Shown here piece by piece: positions 34,484 through 44,870 of a stretch of 64,000 nt of DNA. Both the position numbers and the translations under genes were made by a program. The DNA comes from Lentzea albida (lineage in GTDB: Bacteria > Actinomycetota > Actinomycetes > Mycobacteriales > Pseudonocardiaceae). The DNA lies in NCBI RefSeq assembly GCF_900111005.1, contig NZ_FOFV01000015.1:186001-250000 (forward strand). Direction: 5' to 3'. The first letter of the stretch is position 1, and each line of letters begins with the position of its first letter. The notes under the pieces were generated by a model, which ran no database searches, was not told the origin of the DNA, and worked only from the letters and a program-made list of their open reading frames with translations.

Positions 34484-34960
34484 CAGGCGGATCCTCGGGG
34501 TAAAACGGTGCGACGTCTTTTTCTCGTTCGTTCCCGTGGTCCTGTTACGGATGGTGCGGGAGCAGTAACGCTACCTGTCCGCGGAGGCGGGATGATTGGT
34601 GCTTATGGAGTCATCTCCACGGGTCGCGGAAAGGCTGTTTCCGCCGAACGAGTGAAATTGTGGGCAATGTTTTGACGCGCCGTAGTGGCGTGACTTCCTT
34701 CTGTGAAGCCTTTCGCGAGGCGAACAATGAACGGGGCGGCGGGAAGCGGTTCGGGAGCTGTCCGGAGATCGCTTGGACGTGTGCCGCGGCGCGGCGGTTC
34801 CGGGTCGCGTGCGACGGCCGGGCCGGCGGGTCCGGGGCCGCTCGGAACGGGGTGGCGGCGGTCACGGTGCGGGTCTCGCCTAGACTCGCTGGGAATCCGG
34901 GCGCCCGCAGTGGTGGTACCGGCTGTCTTGCACGTTCTTGTTCGTATCGAGGAGTCCACG
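34484..34960. other. Intergenic region upstream of tig
   Basis: No gene can be supported in these 477 nt. The LysR-proximal 200 nt are lower in G+C. GCGGAAA-N5-TTTCCGC (34626-34644) is a short hairpin. TAGACT at 34881-34886 is a possible -10 for tig, which would give a leader of roughly 70 nt; no good -35 is seen. Confidence 0.5.
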
Positions 34961-36310
34961 TTGAAGAGCACCGTCGAGCACCTGAGCCCGACGAGGGTCC
35001 GGATCAACGTCGAGGTGCCGTTCGACGAGCTCAAGTCGAACTTCGACCAGGCGTACCGGAAGCTCGCGAAGCAGGTCCGCATCCCCGGCTTCCGCCCGGG
35101 CAAGGCCCCCGCCAAGGTCCTGGAGAACCGCATCGGCCGCGCCCCGGTGCTGGACGAGGTCATCCAGGAGGCCATCCCGGCCAAGTACCTGGAGGCGGTC
35201 AACGCGGGTGAGGTGCGCACGCTCGGCCGTCCGGACTTCGAGGTCACCAAGATCGAGGACGGCCAGACGCTCGAGTTCACCGCCGAGGTCGACGTCCGCC
35301 CCGAGATCACCGTGCCCGCCTTCGGCGAGCTCGCCGTGACCGTCGACGAGCAGGAGGTCACCGACGAGGACGTGACCACCCAGCTCGACGAGCTCCGCGC
35401 GCGCTTCGGCACGCTGACCGGCGTCTCCCGCCCGGTGCAGACCGGCGACTTCGTGATCGTCGACCTGTCCGCCACCGTCGACGGCGAAGAGGTCGAGGAG
35501 GCGCGCACCAGCGGCCTGTCCTACGAGGTCGGCTCCGGCCAGCTCGTCGAGGGCATCGACGAGGCGCTCGTCGGCGCCTCCGAGGGTGAGACCAAGACCT
35601 TCACCACGACGCTCGTCGCCGGTGAGCACGAGGGCCGCGAGGCCGAGGTCACCGTCGTGCTGAGCACCGTCAAGGAGCGCCAGCTCCCCGAGCTCGACGA
35701 CGAGTTCGCGCAGCTCGCCAGCGAGTTCGACACGCTGGAGGAGCTCAAGGCCGACCTGCAGACCCGTCTGGGCCGCGTCAAGAAGATGCAGCAGGGCGTG
35801 CAGGCGCGCGACAAGGTCCTCGAGGCTCTGCTGGAGACCACCGAGGTCCCGCTGCCCGAGGGCATCGTCCAGGGCGAGATCGACGCGCGCAAGCACGACG
35901 CCGTGCACGCCTTCGACCACGACGACGCGAAGTTCGCCGCGTGGCTGACCGAGCAGGGTCAGACCGAGGAGGAGTTCGACGCCGAGCTGCGCACGGCGGC
36001 CGAGCAGGCCGTCAAGACCCAGCTGGTGCTCGACTCGATCGCCGACGCCGAGCAGGTCACGGTGTCCGACGGCGAGCTGACCGAGCGGATCATCTACCAG
36101 GCCCAGCGCTTCGGCATCTCGCCGGACGAGTACGTCAAGCGCGCGCAGCAGTCCGGCCAGCTCGGCGCGATCTTCGCCGACGTCCGCCGCGGCAAGGCGC
36201 TCGCGAGCGTCGTGCGCCAGGCCGAGGTGTCCGACACCTCGGGCGCCAAGCTGGACCTCGACGAGCTCTTCGGCGAGACCAAGTCCGATGAGGACGGCCA
36301 GGAGGCGTGA
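34961..36310 (+). CDS. tig: Trigger factor (ribosome-associated chaperone/prolyl isomerase)
   Basis: A 449-aa chaperone that meets nascent chains at the ribosome exit. The N-terminal ribosome-binding domain holds the FRPGKAP signature ([15 protein letters not shown], ~residues 44-58), the FKBP-type isomerase domain spans ~150-240 ([23 protein letters not shown]), and a helical C-terminal domain ends in an acidic tail. The start is TTG 34961 with GAGGAG exactly 6 nt upstream. It heads the tig-clpP1-clpP2-clpX order known from mycobacteria. Confidence 0.97.
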   Translation: MKSTVEHLSPTRVRINVEVPFDELKSNFDQAYRKLAKQVRIPGFRPGKAPAKVLENRIGRAPVLDEVIQEAIPAKYLEAVNAGEVRTLGRPDFEVTKIEDGQTLEFTAEVDVRPEITVPAFGELAVTVDEQEVTDEDVTTQLDELRARFGTLTGVSRPVQTGDFVIVDLSATVDGEEVEEARTSGLSYEVGSGQLVEGIDEALVGASEGETKTFTTTLVAGEHEGREAEVTVVLSTVKERQLPELDDEFAQLASEFDTLEELKADLQTRLGRVKKMQQGVQARDKVLEALLETTEVPLPEGIVQGEIDARKHDAVHAFDHDDAKFAAWLTEQGQTEEEFDAELRTAAEQAVKTQLVLDSIADAEQVTVSDGELTERIIYQAQRFGISPDEYVKRAQQSGQLGAIFADVRRGKALASVVRQAEVSDTSGAKLDLDELFGETKSDEDGQEA

Positions 36311-36316
36311 GTGGAT

Positions 36317-36347
36317 CGTCTGAGACGGGTGAAGCCCATCTCAGACG
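36317..36347 (+). terminator. Hairpin terminator after tig
   Basis: CGTCTGAGA pairs with TCTCAGACG around an inner GGG/CCC with a small mismatch, 7 nt after the tig stop. Confidence 0.75.
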
Positions 36348-36402
36348 GGCAGTTCACGCGCCCTACCGCGAGCGGGCGAGCTCCATGAAATACAGCTGAT
36401 AG

Positions 36403-36444
36403 CGAACGCGGGCGGTGTCGGGCATCTGACGCCGCCCGCCTTCG
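36403..36444. other. Long stem-loop upstream of clpP1
   Basis: CGAA-C-GCGGGCGG-TGTC pairs with GACG-CCGCCCGC-C-TTCG: about 16 pairs with one mismatch and one G-U, loop of 8 nt. It may be a second terminator for tig or a regulatory structure for clpP1, whose promoter must lie in or after it. Confidence 0.6.
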
Positions 36445-36508
36445 TTAAGGTCGATCGCAGAGAGTTTTCGCTTCCAGATTCGTTCCACCTGGAGTTAGGC
36501 AGGCAGAC

Positions 36509-37123
36509 GTGACGCAGCACTCCTTCCCGACCCCCGAGATGCGGTCGGCCACCGCCGGGATGAACCTCAACGACTCGGTGTACGAGCGGCTGCTCCGCGA
36601 GCGGATCATCGTCCTGGGATCGCAGGTCGAAGAGGGCATCGCCAACCAGATCACCGCTCAGTTGCTGCTCCTCGCCGCTGAGGACCCCGAGAAGGACATC
36701 ACGCTCTACATCAACTCGCCGGGTGGCTCCGTCACGGCGGGCATGGCCATCTACGACACGATGCAGCTGATCCAGCCGGACGTGGCCACGTACGCGATGG
36801 GCCTCGCGGCCTCGATGGGGCAGTTCCTGCTCTCGGCGGGCGCGCCCGGCAAGCGCCACGCGCTCCCGCACGCGCGCATCCTCATGCACCAGCCGTCGGC
36901 CGGTGTCGGCGGTACGGCCGCGGACATCGCGATCCAGGCGGACATGCTGACGCGCACCAAGCGCGAGATGGCCGAGCTCATCGCGGAGCACACCGGGCAG
37001 TCGGTGGAGACCATCACCCGTGACTCCGACCGCGACCGCTGGTTCACGGCGCAGGAAGCGCTGGAATACGGCTTCGTCGACAAGGTCGTCACCCGCGCGC
37101 AGCCGGTCGGCTCGAGCAACTAG
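36509..37123 (+). CDS. clpP1: ATP-dependent Clp protease proteolytic subunit 1
   Basis: A 204-aa serine protease subunit. The catalytic triad is Ser102 (AASMGQ), His127 (LMHQPS) and Asp176 (DRDRWF), with spacings of 25 and 49 as in E. coli ClpP. Actinobacteria assemble mixed ClpP1P2 rings that work with ClpX or ClpC. GTG 36509 is the start. The clpP2 gene follows after 19 nt on the same transcript. Confidence 0.97.
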   Translation: MTQHSFPTPEMRSATAGMNLNDSVYERLLRERIIVLGSQVEEGIANQITAQLLLLAAEDPEKDITLYINSPGGSVTAGMAIYDTMQLIQPDVATYAMGLAASMGQFLLSAGAPGKRHALPHARILMHQPSAGVGGTAADIAIQADMLTRTKREMAELIAEHTGQSVETITRDSDRDRWFTAQEALEYGFVDKVVTRAQPVGSSN

Positions 37124-37142
37124 CAGCTGAGGAGATCTCGAA

Positions 37143-37772
37143 GTGAGCCAGTTCCACGCCCCTCAGTCGCGGTACGTGCTGCCGTCGTTCGTCGAGCGCA
37201 CCAGCTACGGCATGAAGGAGTCGAACCCGTACAACAAGCTGTTCGAGGAGCGCATCATCTTCCTCGGCGTGCAGGTTGACGACGCTTCGGCCAACGACGT
37301 CATGGCGCAGCTGCTGGTCCTCGAGTCCGAGGACCCGGACCGCGACATCCTGATGTACATCAACTCGCCGGGTGGCTCGTTCACCTCGCTGATGGCCATC
37401 TACGACACCATGCAGTTCGTGCGTCCGGACATCCAGACGTACTGCCTCGGCCAGGCCGCCTCGGCCGCCGCGGTGCTGCTGGCCGCCGGCACGCCCGGCA
37501 AGCGCCACGCGCTGCCGAACGCGCGAATCCTGATCCACCAGCCCTCCATGGAGGGCGCGTACGGTCAGGTGTCCGACCTGGAGATCCAGTCGAACGAGAT
37601 CCAGCGCGTGCGCCGCCTGATGGAGACCACCCTCGCGCGGCACACCAACCGGACGGCGGAGGAGGTTCGCGAGAGCATCGAGCGCGACCGCATCCTCACG
37701 GCCGACGAGGCCAAGGAGTACGGCATCGTCGACTCGGTGCTGCCCTACCGGAAGCTTTCCGCCAAGTCCTGA
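37143..37772 (+). CDS. clpP2: ATP-dependent Clp protease proteolytic subunit 2
   Basis: A 209-aa ClpP subunit with Ser107 (QAASAAA), His132 (IHQPSMEG) and Asp182 (ERDRIL). The longer N-terminus ([14 protein letters not shown]) is typical of actinobacterial ClpP2. GTG 37143 follows GGAGA. It is the partner of ClpP1. Confidence 0.97.
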   Translation: MSQFHAPQSRYVLPSFVERTSYGMKESNPYNKLFEERIIFLGVQVDDASANDVMAQLLVLESEDPDRDILMYINSPGGSFTSLMAIYDTMQFVRPDIQTYCLGQAASAAAVLLAAGTPGKRHALPNARILIHQPSMEGAYGQVSDLEIQSNEIQRVRRLMETTLARHTNRTAEEVRESIERDRILTADEAKEYGIVDSVLPYRKLSAKS

Positions 37773-38088
37773 GGTGCCGGCGGACGGGCGAGGCGTGCTC
37801 GTGAGGAGCGCTCGCCCACCCGCCGTCCGGGGAGGTCCCCCGACCCTGGGTACGTCCCAGGGGCTGGGAAACCACTCCACGGACATCGCTCGCCCACCCG
37901 ACACGCCGATGTGACCGGTCATCTGGCCTGATCGGCGCGTCGGGGGCACGCGGGTCCTCCCCTGAAACGGGGTCGGCCAGGTACCGTCAGGAGAACGGGC
38001 TTCGCACCCACAGCCAGTGGGACTGCCACAGCAAGTCAGCAGGCGCACTACAGCAGGTGTGCGCCGGAGGGGACATAGGTCAGCGGTC
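37773..38088. other. Structured intergenic region between clpP2 and clpX
   Basis: These 316 nt hold no gene. GGGCGAGgCG pairs with CGCTCGCCC (37786-37817), a likely terminator for clpP2. CGACACGCCGAT and ATCGGCGCGTCG (37899-37910, 37931-37942) form a 12-bp stem with one mismatch and a 20-nt loop. CGCTCGCCCACCCG occurs twice exactly, at 37809 and 37887. clpX probably has its own promoter here. Confidence 0.6.
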
Positions 38089-39369
<1,281 letters not shown>

Positions 39370-39381
39370 GTTCGAGCCACA

Positions 39382-39419
39382 CCGCGAAGGGCGCCCGGGA
39401 AACCGGGCGCCCTTCGCGG
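39382..39419 (+). terminator. Perfect GAAA-tetraloop terminator after clpX
   Basis: A 17-bp perfect stem (CCGCGAAGGGCGCCCGG and complement) capped by GAAA, 12 nt after the clpX stop. Confidence 0.92.
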
Positions 39420-39994
39420 TGCCGGGGTTCGGCCGCGCGGGCCGGGCGTGATGGGCGAGCCGGAGATGGCACGGCGGACGGTGATGGCGCGGCAGGGCGG
39501 TACGGCGCCGGGCACCCGAGCCGGCGTTGGTGCGGCGGGAACGTGGCGGGTGCGCCTCGCCTTTCGGTGTCGATGAGGGCGCGGCGGGGGCCCAATCTGA
39601 CCGCCTAGAGCCACGAGGCGCAACCACACCTTCCTTCCGCCCGCCGCCCAGCTGCTTCCCGACCGCGCGCCGGCCATCCGCGCTTCTGCCTACCGCCTGC
39701 CGCTTCCCGCCGCGCGCCTGCCTGCCGCCCGCCTGCTGGCCTGCCGCTGTCGCTTGTCCGGCTGCTGCCGAGCCTCCTGCCGCGCGGTTGGTTTCCCGCC
39801 CGGCTGGCCGCCCTCCTGCTGGTCGCCGCGCGCCCGCCTTCCGTCCTGCCCTGCCGCTCCTGCCCGCCCGCCGCCCGGCAGCCTCCCTCCCTCCGGCCCG
39901 CCTCCCCTCGCTCCCCCCAGCGGCGGGTTCGCGCCCCCAGCCCCAGCGCTCACATCCCAGCGTCGCCCACCGCCACGCCGCTAGGGTGGGAGCC
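39420..39994. other. Low-complexity C-rich non-coding stretch
   Basis: About 575 nt without a supportable gene. From ~39600 to ~39950 the plus strand is very rich in C and poor in A, with countless variants of CCTGCCGCC and CGCCCGCC. Frames on either strand read only Pro/Ala/Arg or Gly/Arg low complexity. It resembles the C-rich tail of the repeat at 5106-5337. Confidence 0.6.
39982..39987 (+). promoter_or_regulatory. Putative -10 element (TAGGGT), leaderless start
   Basis: TAGGGT ends 7 nt before the ATG at 39995. The same hexamer precedes the gene starting at 58851. Confidence 0.5.
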
Positions 39995-40573
39995 ATGTCG
40001 CTGCCCCACGTGCTCCTGCTCCACGGCTACACCGGCTCCGGCCCCGGCCACTGGCAGCGCTGGCTCGCCCAGACCGTCTCCGAGCACGGCGGCCTCGCCG
40101 ACATGCCGCACTTCAGCAGTCCCGAGGCGCCCGACCGCGACACGTGGCTGCGTGAGCTCGACACGCACCTGGAGGCGATGCCGACCGACCGCGAACGCGT
40201 GGTCGTCGCCCACTCGCTCGGCTGCCACCTGTGGTTGCACCACGCGGCCCGCGAGGGCATCGCCCACGTCGACCGCGTGCTGCTCGTGGCGCCGCCCCGG
40301 CTGGACCACCCGGAGCCGGCCATCAAGTCGTTCCTGCCGTCGCCGCTCGACCCGGCGAACCTGCGCCGGGCCGCCACCGAGACGCGGCTGGTCGCGGGGG
40401 AGGGGGACCCGCACTGCTCGATGCAGGACGCTAAGCAGCTCGCGGAGGCCTTGCGGATCGAGGTCGACGTGGTGCCGGGGGCCGGGCACATCAACATCGA
40501 CTCGGGCTACGGGGAGTGGCCCGCGGTGCTCAAGTGGGTGCGGTCGAGGACGGTGCCGCTCTCGCCGCGCTAG
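39995..40573 (+). CDS. RBBP9/YdeN-family alpha/beta hydrolase
   Basis: A 192-aa serine hydrolase. It opens LPHVLLLHGYTGSGPGHWQ, the family signature, with the nucleophile in VVAHSLGCHL (Ser ~ residue 73), the acid in GEGDPH and the His in GAGHINIDSGYGEWP. Members are small cytosolic esterases of unknown physiological role. ATG 39995 is chosen by the family start; a frame open upstream runs through low-complexity DNA and is rejected. Its stop codon lies in the left arm of an inverted repeat. Confidence 0.9.
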   Translation: MSLPHVLLLHGYTGSGPGHWQRWLAQTVSEHGGLADMPHFSSPEAPDRDTWLRELDTHLEAMPTDRERVVVAHSLGCHLWLHHAAREGIAHVDRVLLVAPPRLDHPEPAIKSFLPSPLDPANLRRAATETRLVAGEGDPHCSMQDAKQLAEALRIEVDVVPGAGHINIDSGYGEWPAVLKWVRSRTVPLSPR

Positions 40574-40626
40574 TGGTGTGACTCAGAGCGTTGGCGGATA
40601 CGCCGCCGAACGTTCTGAGCCACTAG
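40570..40626. repeat. 57-bp imperfect palindrome between two genes
   Basis: CTAGTGG-(TGTGA)-CTCAGAGCGTTGGCGG pairs with CCGCCGAACGTTCTGAG-CCACTAG: nearly perfect arms apart from a 5-nt insertion and two or three changes. It could be a terminator for the hydrolase gene or a dispersed palindromic element; the CTAG ends are suggestive of the latter. Confidence 0.65.
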
Positions 40627-40644
40627 ACGAATCCTGGGGGATGC

Positions 40645-41943
40645 ATGATCGGACTGGACGCGCTCGTCGCCGAACACGGTGTCGTGGGCGCTCAGGTCGC
40701 CGTGCTGCACGACGGTGAGATCACCGATGTGGCGGCAGGCGTGCTGAACAACGTCACGGGGGAGAAGGTGACGACCGGCTCGATCTTCCAGATCGGGTCG
40801 ATCACCAAGGTCTGGACGGCGACGCTCGTCCAGGAGCTGGTGAACGAGGGCCTGCTCGACCTCGACCGGCCGGTGCGGGACGTGCTGCCCGGGTTCCGGC
40901 TGGCCGACGAGGAGGCCGCGCGGGTCGTCACGCCCCGGCACCTGCTCACCCACACCGGTGGGTTCGAGGGGGATCTCTTCCACGACACCGGCAGCGGTGA
41001 CGACATGCTCGAGAAGTACGTCGAACGCATGGCGGACGCGCGGCAGGTGGTCGCGCCGGGCGAGTTGTACTCGTACTGCAACAGCGGCTTCACGCTGCTC
41101 GGTCGGGTCGTGGAAGTGCTGCGCGGCAAGCCTTTCCGGGTCGTCCTGCGGGAACGCCTGATCGAGCGGCTCGGGCTGCGCACCGCCGCCGTGAGCCACG
41201 CCGAGTACGCCTCCCAGGAGTGCGCCACCGGGCACCTGGGCAAGGAGCGCACGCCCGCCGGGAAGCTCATGACCGAGGCCGACGCGCCTGCGGGCAGTGT
41301 GCTCGCGATGAGTGCGCGGGACCTCCTGGTGTTCGTCGGGATGCACCTCGGCACCGGCGAGTTCGACGCGCTGCGCGTCACGCAGGTCGTGCCGCCCGAC
41401 TTCGGCCTCGGCGGGAAGCAGGGGCTCGGGTGGGCGCTGCACGAGTACGCGGGTGGTGTCACCGGCATGGGGCACACCGGGTCGACGCTGGGCTTCAACG
41501 CCTACCTGCGGGTGGTCCCCGAGGCCGGGCTCGCGGTCGCGGTCCTCACCAACGGCGGTGAGGAGCTGCCGCTGGTGCGCGCGGTCTACGAGCAGGTGTT
41601 CGGCGAACTGGCGGGTGTCAGGCTGCCCGAGTTCCCGATGCCGCCGCCCCTGCCGGTGCCGGTCGACGTCGAGCGGGTCGTCGGCGTGTACCGGTCGGCG
41701 GGAGTGGAGGTGCACGTCTCCGAGGGCGCGGGCGGGAGGGTGAACGTCCGGTACGTGGCGCTCGACCCCCTCTGGGAGGCCTTCTTCGAGGACGGTGAAC
41801 GCGAGTACACCGGGCTGCGGGGCGACGCGCTGATCGCCGTCGAGAAGGACGACGGCCACCACCCGGTCATCGTCCTGTGCGGACGCGACGAGGACGACAG
41901 GGTGAAGTACCTGCACTGGGGCCGCGCGGCCCAGCGGATCTAG
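40645..41943 (+). CDS. Serine hydrolase of the class C beta-lactamase family
   Basis: A 432-aa penicillin-binding-like enzyme. SITK (~residues 53-56) is the SxxK motif, YCN (~148-150) the YxN motif and GHTG (~274-277) the third box. There is no signal peptide, so it is cytosolic and probably an esterase or peptidase rather than a beta-lactamase. A C-terminal lipocalin-like extension (~340-432) follows the catalytic domain, as in many such proteins. ATG 40645 follows GGGGGA. Its stop shares the CTAG with the convergent esterase stop. Confidence 0.9.
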   Translation: MIGLDALVAEHGVVGAQVAVLHDGEITDVAAGVLNNVTGEKVTTGSIFQIGSITKVWTATLVQELVNEGLLDLDRPVRDVLPGFRLADEEAARVVTPRHLLTHTGGFEGDLFHDTGSGDDMLEKYVERMADARQVVAPGELYSYCNSGFTLLGRVVEVLRGKPFRVVLRERLIERLGLRTAAVSHAEYASQECATGHLGKERTPAGKLMTEADAPAGSVLAMSARDLLVFVGMHLGTGEFDALRVTQVVPPDFGLGGKQGLGWALHEYAGGVTGMGHTGSTLGFNAYLRVVPEAGLAVAVLTNGGEELPLVRAVYEQVFGELAGVRLPEFPMPPPLPVPVDVERVVGVYRSAGVEVHVSEGAGGRVNVRYVALDPLWEAFFEDGEREYTGLRGDALIAVEKDDGHHPVIVLCGRDEDDRVKYLHWGRAAQRI

Positions 41944-42821
41944 ACAGCGCGCTTCGCGTACTTGGCGAGGAACTGCACGACGTCGGGCGTCACCTTCCGG
42001 TACAGCCCGTCGTCGTGGCCGCCGGGCTTGACCGCGCTCACCTGGGGGCGCACGTCGCGGATGAAACGGCGGGTGCCCTCGATGAACTTGTCCTTGTCGC
42101 CGATCCACACGCCCAGCGCCGTCGGGCCGGTCGCCTTGAGGTTGCGCAGCGGGTCGAGCGACGCCCACTCGGCCTCGCTCTTGAACGCGCGGCGCTTCGC
42201 CATCTCCGGCCACGTCGTGATGAGGCCGGGGGAGATGGCCGCGGCGGCCGCGACCGGGTCGCCCCGTTCGGCACGGCGGCGTGCGTAGAGCAGCGAGCCG
42301 AAGCCGCCCATCGACACGCCGGTCACCGCGAACGGTTCGCCGTAGCCGCGTTCCTTAAGCCAGCGCGGGACCTCGTCGAGCAGCATGGCCATCGGGTCGT
42401 CGCCGGGGACGTTCTCGTGCCAGTAGTTGTCGCCGCCGTCGACCGCGACGAACCCGAACGCGGGCACCGAGCCCTTCGCGACGGCCGCGGTCAGGACCTG
42501 GGGGAGGTCGCCGACGGCGGCGTGCCGGGCGTCGCCGCGCAGGCCGTGCAGCAGGATCGACATCGGCAGGCCGCGCGTGCTCACGCCCGCCGGGAGGTAG
42601 AAGGCGAGGGTGATCTCGCGGTGGCGGGCGGCCGAGTAGACGCGCTCGAACCGGATCACGGGCTTCGCGACCGGGGTGGCGCGCACCTTGTCCGCCGTCG
42701 CGATCTGCTGCTCGATGGGACCGGAGGACGACGACACGTACGTCGCGACGCCGGTGGCTGTCGCGATGACCACGCCTATCGCCGCGAGGAGGGTGCGGCG
42801 GCTGTACCTCGGTTCCCCCAT
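41940..42821 (-). CDS. Exported esterase (Tat signal, alpha/beta hydrolase)
   Basis: A 293-aa protein of the putative esterase family that includes mycolyltransferase-like enzymes. A twin-arginine signal (YSRRTLLAAIGVV, residues ~6-18) marks Tat export or membrane anchoring. The nucleophile elbow is GVSMGGFGS (~163-171); the His is in KPGGHDDGLY. LLHGLRGDARHA holds the oxyanion region. ATG 42821 lies after AGGTG. It converges on, and overlaps by 4 nt, the serine hydrolase gene. Confidence 0.87.
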   Translation of the reverse strand: MGEPRYSRRTLLAAIGVVIATATGVATYVSSSSGPIEQQIATADKVRATPVAKPVIRFERVYSAARHREITLAFYLPAGVSTRGLPMSILLHGLRGDARHAAVGDLPQVLTAAVAKGSVPAFGFVAVDGGDNYWHENVPGDDPMAMLLDEVPRWLKERGYGEPFAVTGVSMGGFGSLLYARRRAERGDPVAAAAAISPGLITTWPEMAKRRAFKSEAEWASLDPLRNLKATGPTALGVWIGDKDKFIEGTRRFIRDVRPQVSAVKPGGHDDGLYRKVTPDVVQFLAKYAKRAV

Positions 42822-42860
42822 GCTCACCTCATCGCGTGGGCACCGTTCCTCGTTTCCTGT

Positions 42861-43991
42861 TCAGAGGACGGAACGCACGCGTAAGGCAGTTCGTTCCTCA
42901 CTCGAATAGCCCAGCCAGGTCAGCACGGCGTCAGTGTGCTCGCCGAGTGCCGGAACCGCACCCGGCGACCACTCGAAACCGGCCACGGGCGGCGGCAGCA
43001 TCCGGGCCGTTCCGCCGGGAACGCGCACGTCAACCCACGTGTCGAGCTGCGGGTGGGTGGGCAGGTCGGTGATCGGCCTGGTCAGCGCGGCGGGCACGTC
43101 CGCACCGTCCAGAGTGGTCAGCAACTCGGCCGCGGTGAGGCCCGAAAACGCCTGTTCGAGCAGTTCCTGGAGCTCCGCGCGGTGCTCCACGCGGGACGCC
43201 ACTGTGGCGAACCTCTCCTGCGGCGCGAGCCCGATCAGGCCGCACAGCCGCTGCCACTGCCCGTCGTTCTGCACGGCCAGGTGCACGGCGCCGTCCGCGC
43301 AGGCCACCGGCCCGTACGGCGCGATGCTCGGGTGGTGGGCGCCCGACCGCGGGGCCGAGGCTCCCGTCCCGGCGGCGTAGAGCATCGGCTGGTGCATCCA
43401 CTCGGCCATCGCTTCGAAGAGTGACAACCGCAGCCGTGCGCCTTCACCCGTCCGGCCGCGCTGGAGCAACGCCGCGAGCACGGCCGCCTGGAGCTGGACG
43501 CCCGCCGCGATGTCCGCGACCGAGATGCCGGCACGGGCCACCACGTCGCCCTCCCCGGTCAGCGACACCAGCCCCGCCTCGGACTGCACCAGCGCGTCGA
43601 ACGCCTTGCGGTCGGCGTACGGGCCGTCCCAGCCGTAGCCGGACAGCTCGCCGACGACCAGCGACGGCGGCAGGTCCAGCGCCAGCCGCGACCACACCCG
43701 CGGCGACAGGTTGCACAGCAGCACGTCGGCACGCGCGACCAGCCGCTCCAGCACCTCGCGGCCGTCGGGGTGGGTGATGTCGAGCGTCACCGACTCCTTG
43801 CCCACGTTCGTCCACGCGAAGTACGACGACACCTCACCGCACGCGGAGTCGTAGTGGCGGGCGAAGTCGCCGGTCCCAGGCCGTTCGACCTTGACGACCC
43901 GTGCGCCCAGATCGGCCAGCAGCCGCGTCGCGTACGGCACGGCGACGGCCTGCTCCAGGCTCACCACCACGACGCCGTCAAGCGGTCTCAA
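42861..43991 (-). CDS. Family III CoA-transferase (CaiB/BaiF)
   Basis: A 376-aa enzyme moving CoA between acids. It opens [36 protein letters not shown], the family signature, and the catalytic Asp132 is in [12 protein letters not shown]. The substrate is unknown. The start TTG 43991 is preferred because GGGGAG lies 7 nt upstream and the family begins with RPLDG; GTG 44006 is an alternative. The start overlaps the fdhD stop by 14 nt, so the two are co-transcribed, which hints at a link between formate/oxalate-type CoA chemistry and the molybdenum enzyme. Confidence 0.9.
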   Translation of the reverse strand: MRPLDGVVVVSLEQAVAVPYATRLLADLGARVVKVERPGTGDFARHYDSACGEVSSYFAWTNVGKESVTLDITHPDGREVLERLVARADVLLCNLSPRVWSRLALDLPPSLVVGELSGYGWDGPYADRKAFDALVQSEAGLVSLTGEGDVVARAGISVADIAAGVQLQAAVLAALLQRGRTGEGARLRLSLFEAMAEWMHQPMLYAAGTGASAPRSGAHHPSIAPYGPVACADGAVHLAVQNDGQWQRLCGLIGLAPQERFATVASRVEHRAELQELLEQAFSGLTAAELLTTLDGADVPAALTRPITDLPTHPQLDTWVDVRVPGGTARMLPPPVAGFEWSPGAVPALGEHTDAVLTWLGYSSEERTALRVRSVL

Positions 43992-44805
43992 CCACGCGCT
44001 CCCCACCGGTGTAGACGTTCATCGAGTCGCCGCGCAGGAAGCCGACGAGCGTCATGCCCTGCTCCTCGGCCAGCTCGACGGCGAGCGACGACGGCGCCGA
44101 CACCGCCGCGAGGACCGGGATGCCGGACATCGCGGCCTTCTGCACCAGCTCGAACGACGCCCGCCCGGACACCATCAGCACCGCGCCGCGCAACGGCACC
44201 AGGTCCTGCAGCACCGCCCAGCCCAGGACCTTGTCGACGGCGTTGTGCCGGCCCACGTCCTCGCGCACGACGAGCAGCTCCCCGTCGACGAACAACCCGG
44301 CCGCGTGCAGCCCGCCGGTGCTCTCGAAGACCTTCTGCCGCTCCCGCAACGCGTCCGGGAAACCCGTGAGCATCTCGGGAGTCACCTTCACCTCGTCGAA
44401 CGCGGGGGAGTAGCGGGTCTTGAGCTTCACCGCGTCCAGCGCGCCCTTGCCGCACACCCCGCACGACGACGTGGTGTAGAAGTTCCGCTCCACCCCGGTG
44501 TCCGGTGGCGGCACGCCCTCGGCCAGCGCGATGTCCAGCACGTTGTAGGTGTTCATGCCGTCGGGCCCGGTGCCCTCGCAGAACCGGGCGATCGAGATGT
44601 CCTTCGACGACCCGATCACGCCCTCGCTGAGCAGGAAGCCGTGCGCGAGCTCCACGTCCTGACCGGGCGTGCGCATCGTGACGGCCAACGCCTTGCCGTT
44701 GACCCTCAGCTCCAGCGGCTCCTCGGCGGCGAGCGCGTCGACTCTGCGCCGACGACCGCTCGGCGACACCCGTTCGACCGCTCGGCGCACCGTCACTCGG
44801 CCCAT
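43978..44805 (-). CDS. fdhD: Sulfur carrier/sulfurtransferase FdhD
   Basis: A 275-aa protein that passes sulfur from a cysteine desulfurase to the molybdenum cofactor of formate dehydrogenases. The two reactive Cys are at 115 and 118 (SSCGVCGKG), and [14 protein letters not shown] and [14 protein letters not shown] match the family. A likely client is the FdhF/YdeP-type oxidoreductase 3.4 kb away. ATG 44805 has AAGGAG 8 nt upstream; a nearer GTG at 44811 is too close. It is divergent from the oxidoreductase gene at 44871. Confidence 0.95.
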   Translation of the reverse strand: MGRVTVRRAVERVSPSGRRRRVDALAAEEPLELRVNGKALAVTMRTPGQDVELAHGFLLSEGVIGSSKDISIARFCEGTGPDGMNTYNVLDIALAEGVPPPDTGVERNFYTTSSCGVCGKGALDAVKLKTRYSPAFDEVKVTPEMLTGFPDALRERQKVFESTGGLHAAGLFVDGELLVVREDVGRHNAVDKVLGWAVLQDLVPLRGAVLMVSGRASFELVQKAAMSGIPVLAAVSAPSSLAVELAEEQGMTLVGFLRGDSMNVYTGGERVVETA

Positions 44806-44870
44806 GTGCACATCTCCTTCGGACCGCTATGTTCCCCACCGACCAGGCTACGTGGGAGGGATTCCGGGGC

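Noticed and set aside
38017-38088. N-terminal extension of ClpX
   Set aside because: All ClpX proteins begin near [18 protein letters not shown]; upstream residues are Arg-rich with no domain.
39690-39953. Gly/Arg-rich minus-strand frame after clpX
   Set aside because: Low-complexity product from a C-skewed region, no ribosome binding site, no conserved features.
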